This document shows positions 52,826-61,021 of a stretch of 64,000 nucleotides of DNA, in pieces; within the stretch, counting starts at the first letter, position 1; each line of letters opens with the position of its first letter. Under the pieces are notes generated by a model. That model worked only from the letters and a program-made list of their open reading frames with translations, did not search any database and had not been told where the DNA came from. Made by a program: the position numbers and the translations under genes. The DNA comes from CAYPTB01 sp964413535 (GTDB lineage Bacteria > Planctomycetota > UBA1135 > GCA-002686595), in the NCBI GenBank assembly GCA_964413535.1, contig CAYPTB010000058.1, forward strand, positions 4,499 through 68,498. The letters are read 5' to 3'.

Positions 52826-54315
52826 TTCGCGCGCAGGTGCGACGGGACCCTCGGCAAGTCGTCCTTCCCGACCGGCGAGACGTACGGGAACGCCGCCGAC
52901 TTGGCCTCGAACTCCTCGCGCATCGCCTGCACGACGTCGGGCTTCGTGAGCACGTCCACGCCGCTCGCCGCCAGCACCTTCGCCGCGACGAGCATCGCCT
53001 TGTAACCCGCGCTCGAGCCCGACGCCGCCGTCGACGCCCACGAGTGCGCGGGCACCTCGCGCGGCCAGTTCGCGACGGAGAGATCGATCGTGGGGCAGAT
53101 CCACGAGACGTTCGCTACGTCGGTCGAGCCGCCCGGCTCGGCCTCGAAGTCGATCTTGAACGGGCGGATCTCCGTGTGCATCCCGTCCGGCGCGACGCCG
53201 AAAGCCTTCTGCAGCGCTCGCGCGAACTCCTGCTCCTCCTCGTTGAAGCGCGGAGGCCCGACGAGCTCGAGGTTCTGGTGCACGAGCCGCGCCGTCGCAG
53301 CGTTCGGGTTGTAGTGGTAGAGCCCGGTGAACATGTCGATCACCGGCGCCTGATAGCCGGCCGCCGCCGAGCCGTGCTCCTCGCCCCACGCCATCAGGTC
53401 CGCGCCCTTCACGATGGCGAGCACGTGCTCGTAGACCTCCTCCTCCTCCGGCCAGTCCTTGCCGCGCGTGAACACCCACACGCTCGCGCGCGCCGGCACG
53501 ACGTTCGGCGCCTCGCCCCCGTGCGTCACGACGTAATGGATGCGCGCGCTCTCCGGCACGTGCTCGCGAAGCAGGTTCACGCCCGTCTCGAACGCCTCGA
53601 CCGCGTCCAGCGCCGACACGCCCTTCCACGGCGCGCCCGCCGCGTGCGCCGAGCGCCCGAAGAACGTCACCTCGAACGAGCGCAGCGCCTTCGACGGCTG
53701 CATATCGACCTCGTTCTGGTTGCTCGGATGCCACGACAAGCACGCGTCGACGTCGTCGAACCACCCGTCACGCGCGAGGAACACCTTCCCGACGCCGTGC
53801 TCCTCCGCCGGCGTCCCGTACACGCGCACGGTGCCCGCGAGTGAGTGCTCGCGCATCGCGCGCGCGAGCGCGATCCCCGCCCCCGCGCTGCCCGGCCCGA
53901 ACAGGTTGTGCCCACACCCGTGCCCGCACGCGCCCTCGAGCAGCGGCTCGCGCACGTCCGACACCTTCTGCGAGAGCCCCGGCAGCGCGTCGTACTCCGC
54001 GAGGTACGCAACGACCGGCTTGCCGGAGCCAAAGCTCGCGACGAACGCCGTCGGCATGTCGGAAACGCCGCGCTCGACCTCGAAGCCCTCGCGCTCGAGC
54101 AGGTCCGCGAGCAACGCCGACGACCGGTGCTCGTCGAGCCCGATCTCGGCGAGCTCCCAGATCGCCTTGCCCACGCCGACGAGCGTGTCGGAGAGATCGT
54201 CCACGGCCGCCACCACAGCGGCCTTGGGGGGAGAAAGAACGGCGCCGTCGGCGAAGGCGAACGAGGGCGTCGGCGAGACGAGGAGCACAAGAGCGACGAC
54301 GTGCACGGAGATCAT
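52822..54315 (-). CDS. Exported M20-family amidohydrolase (AbgB-like)
   Basis: The 497-residue product has a Sec signal (about 1-22). The M20 metal-binding set follows: a first-site His/Asp pair near VVAYLAEYDALPG, the second-site GHGCGHNLFG, and EEHGVGK. The lid domain (SFEVTFFGRSAHAAGAPWKG) and the closing GSTDVANVSW match aminobenzoyl-glutamate utilisation protein B-type enzymes. It should hydrolyse an N-acyl amino acid or peptide outside the cytoplasm. It starts a three-gene operon with the glycolipid-binding-like and DUF4826 genes. The ATG is at 54313-54315. Confidence 0.88.
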   Translation of the reverse strand: MISVHVVALVLLVSPTPSFAFADGAVLSPPKAAVVAAVDDLSDTLVGVGKAIWELAEIGLDEHRSSALLADLLEREGFEVERGVSDMPTAFVASFGSGKPVVAYLAEYDALPGLSQKVSDVREPLLEGACGHGCGHNLFGPGSAGAGIALARAMREHSLAGTVRVYGTPAEEHGVGKVFLARDGWFDDVDACLSWHPSNQNEVDMQPSKALRSFEVTFFGRSAHAAGAPWKGVSALDAVEAFETGVNLLREHVPESARIHYVVTHGGEAPNVVPARASVWVFTRGKDWPEEEEVYEHVLAIVKGADLMAWGEEHGSAAAGYQAPVIDMFTGLYHYNPNAATARLVHQNLELVGPPRFNEEEQEFARALQKAFGVAPDGMHTEIRPFKIDFEAEPGGSTDVANVSWICPTIDLSVANWPREVPAHSWASTAASGSSAGYKAMLVAAKVLAASGVDVLTKPDVVQAMREEFEAKSAAFPYVSPVGKDDLPRVPSHLRAK

Positions 54316-54493
54316 GGCGGGCCTCGGAAGGACCTTCGGCGACGCCTCACGGTAGCCGATCTTCGCCGTTGGGGGCGATGCCCTCGAGCTACCCCAAGAT
54401 TCGCGGTCGATTGGCTGACCTACATCGGCGCGAGCATCTCACACGAGCGATGCATTGAGAGTCAACTCGACGGAACGTCAGTGCCGTGCCCGA

Positions 54494-57400
54494 TCACAGG
54501 ACATCCACGTAGAACGTGTTCGATCCGGGTTCCGCCGTGAACGTGCCGGACAGCTCTTGGCCCTCGCTCTCGATCACCCAGCGGTAGTCTCCCTCCGGGG
54601 CGCCCTCGAGGATCAGGCGGCCGTCGGATCCCGTGGTGGTGGAGCCGGTGCTCGAGGTGAAGAGCTTGTACCGTTCCAGGTAGTCGCGAACAGTCGTGTT
54701 CGAGTCGAGGTGACGCAGATCAATGGGGAGATTCGCGCGCGGAGGTCCGCCCTCGCGCGCCTGGATCTCGATCCGACACCGCTTGCGCATCCCGAAGACC
54801 TGCGGTCCCCCATTGCGAACGACCTGTATTCTTGTAGCGATCGGTAGGTAATCCGGCTCGGCGACCCTGAGGTGGTACTCGCCCTCCGTCAGATTCCTCG
54901 CGATGGTGGAGCCGTTCTCGTTGGTAGGCGGCATGTCGATCGTGATCAGCCTGTCGAGATCACCGAGTATCGCGACGATACCGGCGATCGGCCCGCGTCT
55001 GCCCACGAAGCTCAACTCTGTGTCGGCGTTACCGTCGAGGACGAGCACGATGTCCTCGTCTTCGCGTGGAAGGTCGACGTAGATGCCTGCGCGTACGCCC
55101 TTTAATGGATGCATCAAGTGGAAGATCGCGCGATCCTCAGTGAGGCCTTGAACCCAGCATCGCCCCGTATCGTCCGTCTTGAGTCCGGACTCATGGAACA
55201 GGCGACTGCCTGGCAGGTTGACGTCGACGCTCACGCCAGGAAGAGGATTGCCCTCCGGGTCGACGACGCGGAGCCACCGATCTCCTGCGCCGATCTCGAT
55301 GCGCAAGGACCGCGCCTCCGATGGACCTAACTCGATTCGACGGCTCGCTAGTCTCTCGCCGCCGAGATACCCCGGTTCGTGCACCCCAACTTGGAACACT
55401 CCTGGCGGGAGATACCGAATCGTCGCCTTGCCGGACGAATCGAGGGCCACGTTTCGGTAGTCGATTCCGTTGGGCCGCTTGTGGTCTGCGATGAAACCTA
55501 GTTCTGGAGGCAGAGCCTCACCCCGACGTGGGATTACTTCTACGGATAGGCTGCCTCCGAACGAAAGATCGATGTCCACAATCCATTTTTTTCCCGGAAC
55601 GAGTTCGACGTCCGTACGGTGTCGCGAGCCGTCAGGAAGGTCGACGTCGAATCCGTAGCGACCGCTGCTCACAGAGTCGAAGCGAGTTTCGCCCTTGCTG
55701 TCGAAGGAGCGTATTGGAAGGAGCGACCTTCCTCGAGCGTCGGAAGAGGACAGGACGCAGTTCGAGGGATCCAGCTCGGCGCTTCCCTGAAGCCTGACGA
55801 CTAGAGATTGTTTCGGGAACAACCGGACGAGTCCCAGATCGAGATCCAGACCCTCTTCGGTCGTCACCACCATCTGGCGCGAAGAGAAGTCAGGCGCGGT
55901 AACGAGGAGCAAAGCAAGTCCTCTGGGAAGTCCCGCGATCTCGAACGATCCGTCGGGCTCGACGAATCGGCCCGAACCGGAGGGCTCGATCGGCACGTCA
56001 CTAGCGCCAACGATGAGCTGGACGTGCGCGGTCGACACCGAGTCCCCCGTGCGCGAATCGACCACGCGTCCCCAAGCTCGGATCGTGTCCGGAAGTCCGA
56101 TTGCTAAGCCATCGACGCCTTCCGGAGGGACGACGATCTGGATTGCATCACTCATGCCTCTACCACTGGAGGCCGCCACCATCGACACGCGCCCGAGCGG
56201 AACGGTATCCAGCTCGAAGGATCCGTCGCCCCTACCCGTGAAGCGATAGGTCTCGGCGAGCGTGATGCTCTCCGTTGGCCACACCACGAGCTCGAAGTTC
56301 GGTACGGGCTCTCCGCGCCACGTGCACTTGCCCGTGACGGTCGCGGCGCGTGGGAGGACGATCAAGCGTGTGATCGGGTCGGGCTCGGGAACGACGAAGG
56401 GATCTGCTTTCGACGGGGCATATCCCACACAAGCGAAGCTCGCCTCGATGACTCCCGGCGGGCAGCCGCCCACGGCGATGTAGCCGTCCTCGCGCGCCCT
56501 TGCTGAGGTGCCGACGTATCGTTCGTTCTGTTTCCATCGGACCGCCGCCGTCGCATTGGGAAGGTGGTTCTCTTCCTCGTCGACGACGAGGAACCAAACT
56601 AGATTGCCCACCTCAGCTTCGAAGTCAATGCGGTGGACGTGACCCGGAAGGACATGCGCAAGGCGCGCCTCTTTGGGAATGATGTCGGTCCCTTCCAGAC
56701 GGAAGGAGTACTCGTCAGCGACTGGCAGGACTGCGAGCTCGATCGGTCCCCATCGATCCGAGAGATGCTCCAAACGAGCGAGTTCTAGGATGCTCCCACC
56801 AACCAGGGCCGTGCACACGACGGCCAGCGACGTTGACTCGCGGATGTCGCCGCTTCGTGTGATCACACCCTCGACTGCGAACATCGATCCGAGTGATAAC
56901 GTGATCGAGGTAGTGGGGAAGCCCTCCCACGGTGCCGAGGATTTGCCGCCTTTCTGGGCGAGGACGCGAAGCCGACCCGGCATGGGATGGACGTTCGCGA
57001 CGCCCTGCGCGTCGGTCGTGACTTCCCGCGCTAGAACAGCGCTTTCTTTACTCGCATCGAGGGAACGTTGAAGCACGACGGCGCCGTCCACTGCGCGATC
57101 AGCGTCGAGGACCTTGACGAGAATCGATTTGGTTCGCGTCAGCTTGTATGTGACTCCCTTGATCCGTTGCCGTGGATTCGGGGACACGGGAATCGCCAGG
57201 GCCTCGAACTCAGGGTGGGTCAACCAGACGACAGAGGAGCGTTCTCCTAAAGAAGGAGGTGAAGTGTCGAAATGAAACTTGCCCGTCTCGTCCGTCACCG
57301 TTGCGATCGAGGACGAACTCACATGAGCGGCGAGCTGGTCGGAGTCGGTGATAGGAACTTCGGGCAGCGGAGTCCAGGAGACCCAAACTGACTGAACTGG

Positions 57401-57685
57401 AGTACCCGTCTCCTCGACGACCATTCCCGAGAACGCGTGCTCCGGTTGCAGCTTGCGTTGCTGGATCGATCCCTCGGTCTCGCCGCGGGCTATGTCGCTT
57501 GCCCGCTGCGAAGTGTAAGTAGCCAATGCTTCAGATTCTGCTGCGAGGGAGTCATCGACCGAAGACGGTCGAAGTAGCGGAGCTTCGGGTATCCAATCGG
57601 TGCGATAGAAGACCAGCAGGGAGACGGCCGCGGCGGCGAGAGCGGTTCCGGAAACAGCGAGGATCGTCCTCTTGGAGATCAACAT
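54494..57685 (-). CDS. Membrane-anchored carboxypeptidase-regulatory-like repeat protein
   Basis: The 1063-residue product has an N-terminal membrane helix (about 7-26, N-in) and then many carboxypeptidase-regulatory-like beta-sandwich units. Examples are SGMVVEETGTPVQSVWVSW, ATVTGKCTWRGEPVPNFELVV, WGRVVDSRTGDSVSTAHVQL and RVVDPEGNPLPGVSVDVN. No peptidase domain is present. It is the last gene of an operon with a small secreted protein, a TPR protein and a sigma-like protein. The layout mirrors the fused version at 938-3456, where the sigma domain replaces the short cytoplasmic tail. GC content is visibly lower than in the rest of the window. Confidence 0.82.
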   Translation of the reverse strand: MLISKRTILAVSGTALAAAAVSLLVFYRTDWIPEAPLLRPSSVDDSLAAESEALATYTSQRASDIARGETEGSIQQRKLQPEHAFSGMVVEETGTPVQSVWVSWTPLPEVPITDSDQLAAHVSSSSIATVTDETGKFHFDTSPPSLGERSSVVWLTHPEFEALAIPVSPNPRQRIKGVTYKLTRTKSILVKVLDADRAVDGAVVLQRSLDASKESAVLAREVTTDAQGVANVHPMPGRLRVLAQKGGKSSAPWEGFPTTSITLSLGSMFAVEGVITRSGDIRESTSLAVVCTALVGGSILELARLEHLSDRWGPIELAVLPVADEYSFRLEGTDIIPKEARLAHVLPGHVHRIDFEAEVGNLVWFLVVDEEENHLPNATAAVRWKQNERYVGTSARAREDGYIAVGGCPPGVIEASFACVGYAPSKADPFVVPEPDPITRLIVLPRAATVTGKCTWRGEPVPNFELVVWPTESITLAETYRFTGRGDGSFELDTVPLGRVSMVAASSGRGMSDAIQIVVPPEGVDGLAIGLPDTIRAWGRVVDSRTGDSVSTAHVQLIVGASDVPIEPSGSGRFVEPDGSFEIAGLPRGLALLLVTAPDFSSRQMVVTTEEGLDLDLGLVRLFPKQSLVVRLQGSAELDPSNCVLSSSDARGRSLLPIRSFDSKGETRFDSVSSGRYGFDVDLPDGSRHRTDVELVPGKKWIVDIDLSFGGSLSVEVIPRRGEALPPELGFIADHKRPNGIDYRNVALDSSGKATIRYLPPGVFQVGVHEPGYLGGERLASRRIELGPSEARSLRIEIGAGDRWLRVVDPEGNPLPGVSVDVNLPGSRLFHESGLKTDDTGRCWVQGLTEDRAIFHLMHPLKGVRAGIYVDLPREDEDIVLVLDGNADTELSFVGRRGPIAGIVAILGDLDRLITIDMPPTNENGSTIARNLTEGEYHLRVAEPDYLPIATRIQVVRNGGPQVFGMRKRCRIEIQAREGGPPRANLPIDLRHLDSNTTVRDYLERYKLFTSSTGSTTTGSDGRLILEGAPEGDYRWVIESEGQELSGTFTAEPGSNTFYVDVL

Positions 57686-57697
57686 GGGGCGTTGAGA

Positions 57698-57937
57698 TCA
57701 CGGAGTCCGACCCGGTGTGGATGGGAGATTCTCGTTCTGCACATCGTCCGGCTGAGTGATTTTTGTGGTCCGCTGCACAGTGACTTGGCCTTTCCCCAGT
57801 TTTGGTGGAGAAGTCACTCCGCCCTGAGCAGCAGCAATCGATTGGTTCGCAAAGGACAGCCCTGCCAGCAGGCTCGCCGTTACGACGACGAGCCGTGAGC
57901 TACGGAAGCCTTGAAAGCACGACTTGCCGTGAGGCAT
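57698..57937 (-). CDS. Small secreted protein in the sigma/TPR/CarboxypepD operon
   Basis: The 79-residue product has a Sec signal (hydrophobic about 15-30, cleavage near IAAAQ) and a short Pro/Thr/Gln-rich mature part with no domain. It starts inside the TPR gene (overlap of 38 bases) and ends 12 bases before the large membrane-anchored gene, so it is tightly packed in the operon. That context supports it more than its sequence does. Confidence 0.55.
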   Translation of the reverse strand: MPHGKSCFQGFRSSRLVVVTASLLAGLSFANQSIAAAQGGVTSPPKLGKGQVTVQRTTKITQPDDVQNENLPSTPGRTP

Positions 57938-58835
57938 CGCCGATTTCCTCCATCAATACTCGAGCAATCCGTACTCGATGGCCATCCATCCTTGATCGGC
58001 CGGTGTAGGTGCCTTTGCGCACCACACGGACGTAATCCGCGACCGAGATGTGGTCGGGGGGCAAGAGCTCGTCGAGCCTCCTACTTGCGTCGAGAGCGGA
58101 CTCTCGATCGCCCAAGAACACTGACACTGCGAGGCAATTCATCAGCGCGCTCGATCGATCGGGGCAGATCTGGACGGCGAGGCGAAATGCTTCGAGGGCT
58201 TCCTCGAGTCGGTCGAGACAGAAAAGACTGACCCCCAGTCCTTCTAAGCAGCAGGCACTCGTCAACGGCATTGGATTCATTCGAAGAGCATCGCGATAGC
58301 CCTCCGCAGCATCTCTCCAGCGCTTGGAGCTCATCAGGTCCATCGCGATGTGCGCGACGGCCTGATCTACGAGGGTGAGGCGGGTCGACACTCGCGCGAG
58401 ATGCATGACTCGGATGCGTGCAGCGGGCGGCGAAGTGAGGCACCCCGTCAACAGGTCGTGACCCTCGCGCAAGGGCGGGTCGTCGAATCCAGGCGGGGTG
58501 GAATCGACCTGCGCTCTCCATTCATTTTCCTCGAGGAACTCCAAGCGTCGGTTCACCGTCAGGTTTCGGTCCCACTTGTCTGCTGCGTCCTCTTGGGTGT
58601 AAAGCTCGATCAAGCAGCGCTGGCGCAGCAGGTAGGCGACCTCTTCCCGGTGCACTTGCAGCAGGTGGCGCTCGGCTTCCGTCAGACCGGCCGCAGTGAG
58701 GCCGACCGGTTCGTCTCGCACGGCGCGAACGAGCTCGCCGGAGGTGGGTATGCGCAAGAGCTTCGCCTTCGGATCCTCGGCGATGTCGAGCAGCACCTGC
58801 TCGAGGTCGGGGTGGTAGTCGATGTCCTGGCTCAC
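57900..58835 (-). CDS. TPR protein of the sigma-linked operon
   Basis: The 311-residue product has an N-terminal helical region (DIDYHPDLEQVLLDIAEDP...) and three or so tetratricopeptide repeats near its end (RWRDAAEGYRDALRMNP, LEEALEAFRLAVQICPD, SALMNCLAVSVFLGDRESALDASRRL). It has no signal peptide and is probably cytosolic. I chose the GTG at 58833-58835 because GGAAAGGTGA sits just upstream; a GTG at 58862 would overlap the sigma-like stop. It could bind the sigma-like protein as a partner or inhibitor; that is inference from order. Confidence 0.7.
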   Translation of the reverse strand: MSQDIDYHPDLEQVLLDIAEDPKAKLLRIPTSGELVRAVRDEPVGLTAAGLTEAERHLLQVHREEVAYLLRQRCLIELYTQEDAADKWDRNLTVNRRLEFLEENEWRAQVDSTPPGFDDPPLREGHDLLTGCLTSPPAARIRVMHLARVSTRLTLVDQAVAHIAMDLMSSKRWRDAAEGYRDALRMNPMPLTSACCLEGLGVSLFCLDRLEEALEAFRLAVQICPDRSSALMNCLAVSVFLGDRESALDASRRLDELLPPDHISVADYVRVVRKGTYTGRSRMDGHRVRIARVLMEEIGDASRQVVLSRLP

Positions 58836-58858
58836 TGGGTCACCTTTCCGCCATGCTA

Positions 58859-59500
58859 TCACCAGTCCGATGGCCAGTTACGCAGTGCCAGGAGCGCACT
58901 CGTGGAGCTGGTCTTGGCAGACAGGGAGTGGATGAGGGCGGCGAGCGCGCGTTCTACGTCGCGCTCGACGGATTCGGCGACACGACCCTCGCGTCGCGCG
59001 AAGTCCTGGGCCGTGGCGCCGAGGACTGCGATCGCGAAGAAGCTCCTGCGCACATCCGGGGCGAGCGCGTTGAACGCGACGCAACTCGAACGAGCTTCGT
59101 TCGGCTCCATGCCGAAGAGGTCGCCGACCACGGCGTAGTGGGCGGGGCGCTCGACGGCCAGGTTCCGGCGCTCGCCCGCATCGTCCTCTTCGAGGAGCTC
59201 GCGGATGCTGTGATCGATGCGCGCCTCGAGCCACGCATCCACGGGCGGCGTTCCCCGATAGCTGTAGCCGGCGTAGGCGGTGCGGGAAAGAGCTCGATTG
59301 AAGAGTCTCGGCTTCGAGATCAGGTACGCGAGCTGATTCCTGCGCGCGAAACATCGCAACCGCAGGTCGAGCGGATCGTCGTCGTAGAGTCGGGGAAGAA
59401 GGTCGCTCGGCGCGGATCGGAAGAAGGTCGAGATGTCGATCCGCACGCGGGGAGGGGATCCTCCACCGTACAGATCCCATCCGTCCGTTCCTTCTCCCAT
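58859..59500 (-). CDS. Divergent ECF-type sigma-like protein
   Basis: The 213-residue product has a region-2-like stretch (LRLRCFARRNQLAYLI) and a better region-4-like end (CVAFNALAPDVRRSFFAIAVLGATAQDFARREGRVAESVERDVERAL, read in parts), which form a helix-turn-helix layout. Overall identity to classical sigma factors is low, so it may have diverged in promoter or core binding. It is the first gene of the four-gene operon ending in the membrane-anchored repeat protein. The ATG at 59498-59500 is used; an upstream start at 59599 would add 33 residues without domain content. Confidence 0.5.
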   Translation of the reverse strand: MGEGTDGWDLYGGGSPPRVRIDISTFFRSAPSDLLPRLYDDDPLDLRLRCFARRNQLAYLISKPRLFNRALSRTAYAGYSYRGTPPVDAWLEARIDHSIRELLEEDDAGERRNLAVERPAHYAVVGDLFGMEPNEARSSCVAFNALAPDVRRSFFAIAVLGATAQDFARREGRVAESVERDVERALAALIHSLSAKTSSTSALLALRNWPSDW

Positions 59501-59663
59501 GGACTCCGCGGCTACTCCCGGATGCGCTTCGACTCCCAGACTTCGCGTGAGCCAAGAGTAAGTCGGTCCTTGGCCCCCCGCAATCGGGGGCGAGCGCACC
59601 CCCGATCCGCGGGAGCAGGCGGTTCTCAGATCGGGGAATCCGGGTCGTCGCGAGATCCAAGGA

Positions 59664-60911
59664 TCACGGCGATGATTCCTCAGCGAGCCACAGGTAGTGC
59701 TCCCCGCACTCGCTCTCCCGCCCGCGCACGACGCGGCGGCCGGCGAGCTTGCCCTTCACCTCGGTGACGACCGTGCACTGGTCCTCGTGGTCGGAGCTCT
59801 CGTAGTAGAGGACGACCCAATCGTCGGTGCGACCGAGCTCGTGCGCGCGGTCGGTGTTCGAGAAGAGCGCCGTGACGTGCCAGCCGTCGGCGTTCGTGTG
59901 CCAGACGGGGAGCCAGGCCTTGCGCTCGGGGTTGTTGCGCGTGGGCGCGATCTTGGGGAGGTCGCCGGCGGCTGAGAGCTCTCGGTAACGGCGGTCGAGG
60001 TCGAGCAGGAGCGCGATGCTGGGCGAGGCGGTGTTCTCGGGCGCGGGCGCGGGGTTGCCGGCCTCGGCCCGCGACGCTGTTGTTTCGAGCGTGTCTTCCG
60101 CCGACTTCGCTGCGCCGAACTCGGTGGCGCTCCCGGCGCTCGCGGAATTTTCATCGTGAGCGGAACCCCCGGCGCCGGCGGGACTCGCACCGCCCGCGGA
60201 ACCCCCAGCGTCTCGAAGATCGGGCACCGTCGCCGTGTCGCGAACGCGCAGCGCGTGCTGCTCGCGCGGCTCCGTGTCGAAGTCGTTCGTGGCGACGGCG
60301 TGCCAGCGGGCTCGGCGCGGAGAGCGCTCGAGCAGCTTCTTCGTGAGCGTGCGGATCGCCTCGACGCGGCGCGGGCCGAAGCCTTCGAGGCCGGCGAGGC
60401 GGCCGTCGCGCGCGGCGGCGAGCAGGCCTTCGAGCGTGTCGACGTGGAGCTCGCGGCGGATGCGCTGGGCGAGCTTCTCGCCGATACCGGGCACGCGCGT
60501 CAGGCCGTCGAAGGGCGACTCGCCGCCCTCCAGGCGGTCGAGCAGGCGCAGGCGGCCGGAGCGGGCGATCTCCTCGATCGCGGAGGCGAGGCTCGCGCCG
60601 ATGTGCGGGAGCTCCGCGAGCGACTTGCGGCCGCCGGCGAGGGCGAGCTCCTGGATGCTCGACGACGGGCGGGAGTCGGGACGCTCGGTCGCTCGCGCGC
60701 CCGCGGATCCGGCCGTCACCGAGTCGCTCCCGGGCTCGGCGGCTTCGGTGGCCGAGCTCGACGTCTGGCCGTGCGCGCGCACGACGCGCGCGGCAGCGCG
60801 GTAGGCGTCGATGCGATACGGGTTCGCGCGCTGCTCCTCGAGCTCGACGGCGACGCGCTCGAGGAGCTCGGCAATGTGCTCGTTCGAGACGGCGGGGGGA
60901 GCGTCGGTCAT
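59664..60911 (-). CDS. Helix-hairpin-helix (PolX N-terminal-like) protein with novel C-terminal domain
   Basis: The 415-residue product starts like the DNA polymerase beta/PolX N-terminal 8-kDa domain (NEHIAELLERVAVELEEQRANPYRIDAYRAAARVV). It then has helix-hairpin-helix elements (LAELPHIGASLASAIEEI, TRVPGIGEKLAQRIRREL, LEGFGPRRVEAIRTL). A Gly/Ser/Ala-rich linker (about 225-290) follows. The C-terminal about 115 residues (KIAPTRNNPERKAWLPVWHTNADGWHVTALFSNTDRA read in parts) form a compact domain that I do not recognise. No polymerase palm or PHP domain is present. It should bind DNA; what the C-terminal domain does is unknown. Confidence 0.7.
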   Translation of the reverse strand: MTDAPPAVSNEHIAELLERVAVELEEQRANPYRIDAYRAAARVVRAHGQTSSSATEAAEPGSDSVTAGSAGARATERPDSRPSSSIQELALAGGRKSLAELPHIGASLASAIEEIARSGRLRLLDRLEGGESPFDGLTRVPGIGEKLAQRIRRELHVDTLEGLLAAARDGRLAGLEGFGPRRVEAIRTLTKKLLERSPRRARWHAVATNDFDTEPREQHALRVRDTATVPDLRDAGGSAGGASPAGAGGSAHDENSASAGSATEFGAAKSAEDTLETTASRAEAGNPAPAPENTASPSIALLLDLDRRYRELSAAGDLPKIAPTRNNPERKAWLPVWHTNADGWHVTALFSNTDRAHELGRTDDWVVLYYESSDHEDQCTVVTEVKGKLAGRRVVRGRESECGEHYLWLAEESSP

Positions 60912-61021
60912 GGGTGGGGCAGCCGGCGCCGAGTCCGGAGCGATGACGATCGAGGCGCGAGAGCCCGATCTCTAATAGTCCGAACCCCGCCGTTCGTCCC
61001 GTTCGAGCATCGCGTGGTCGC

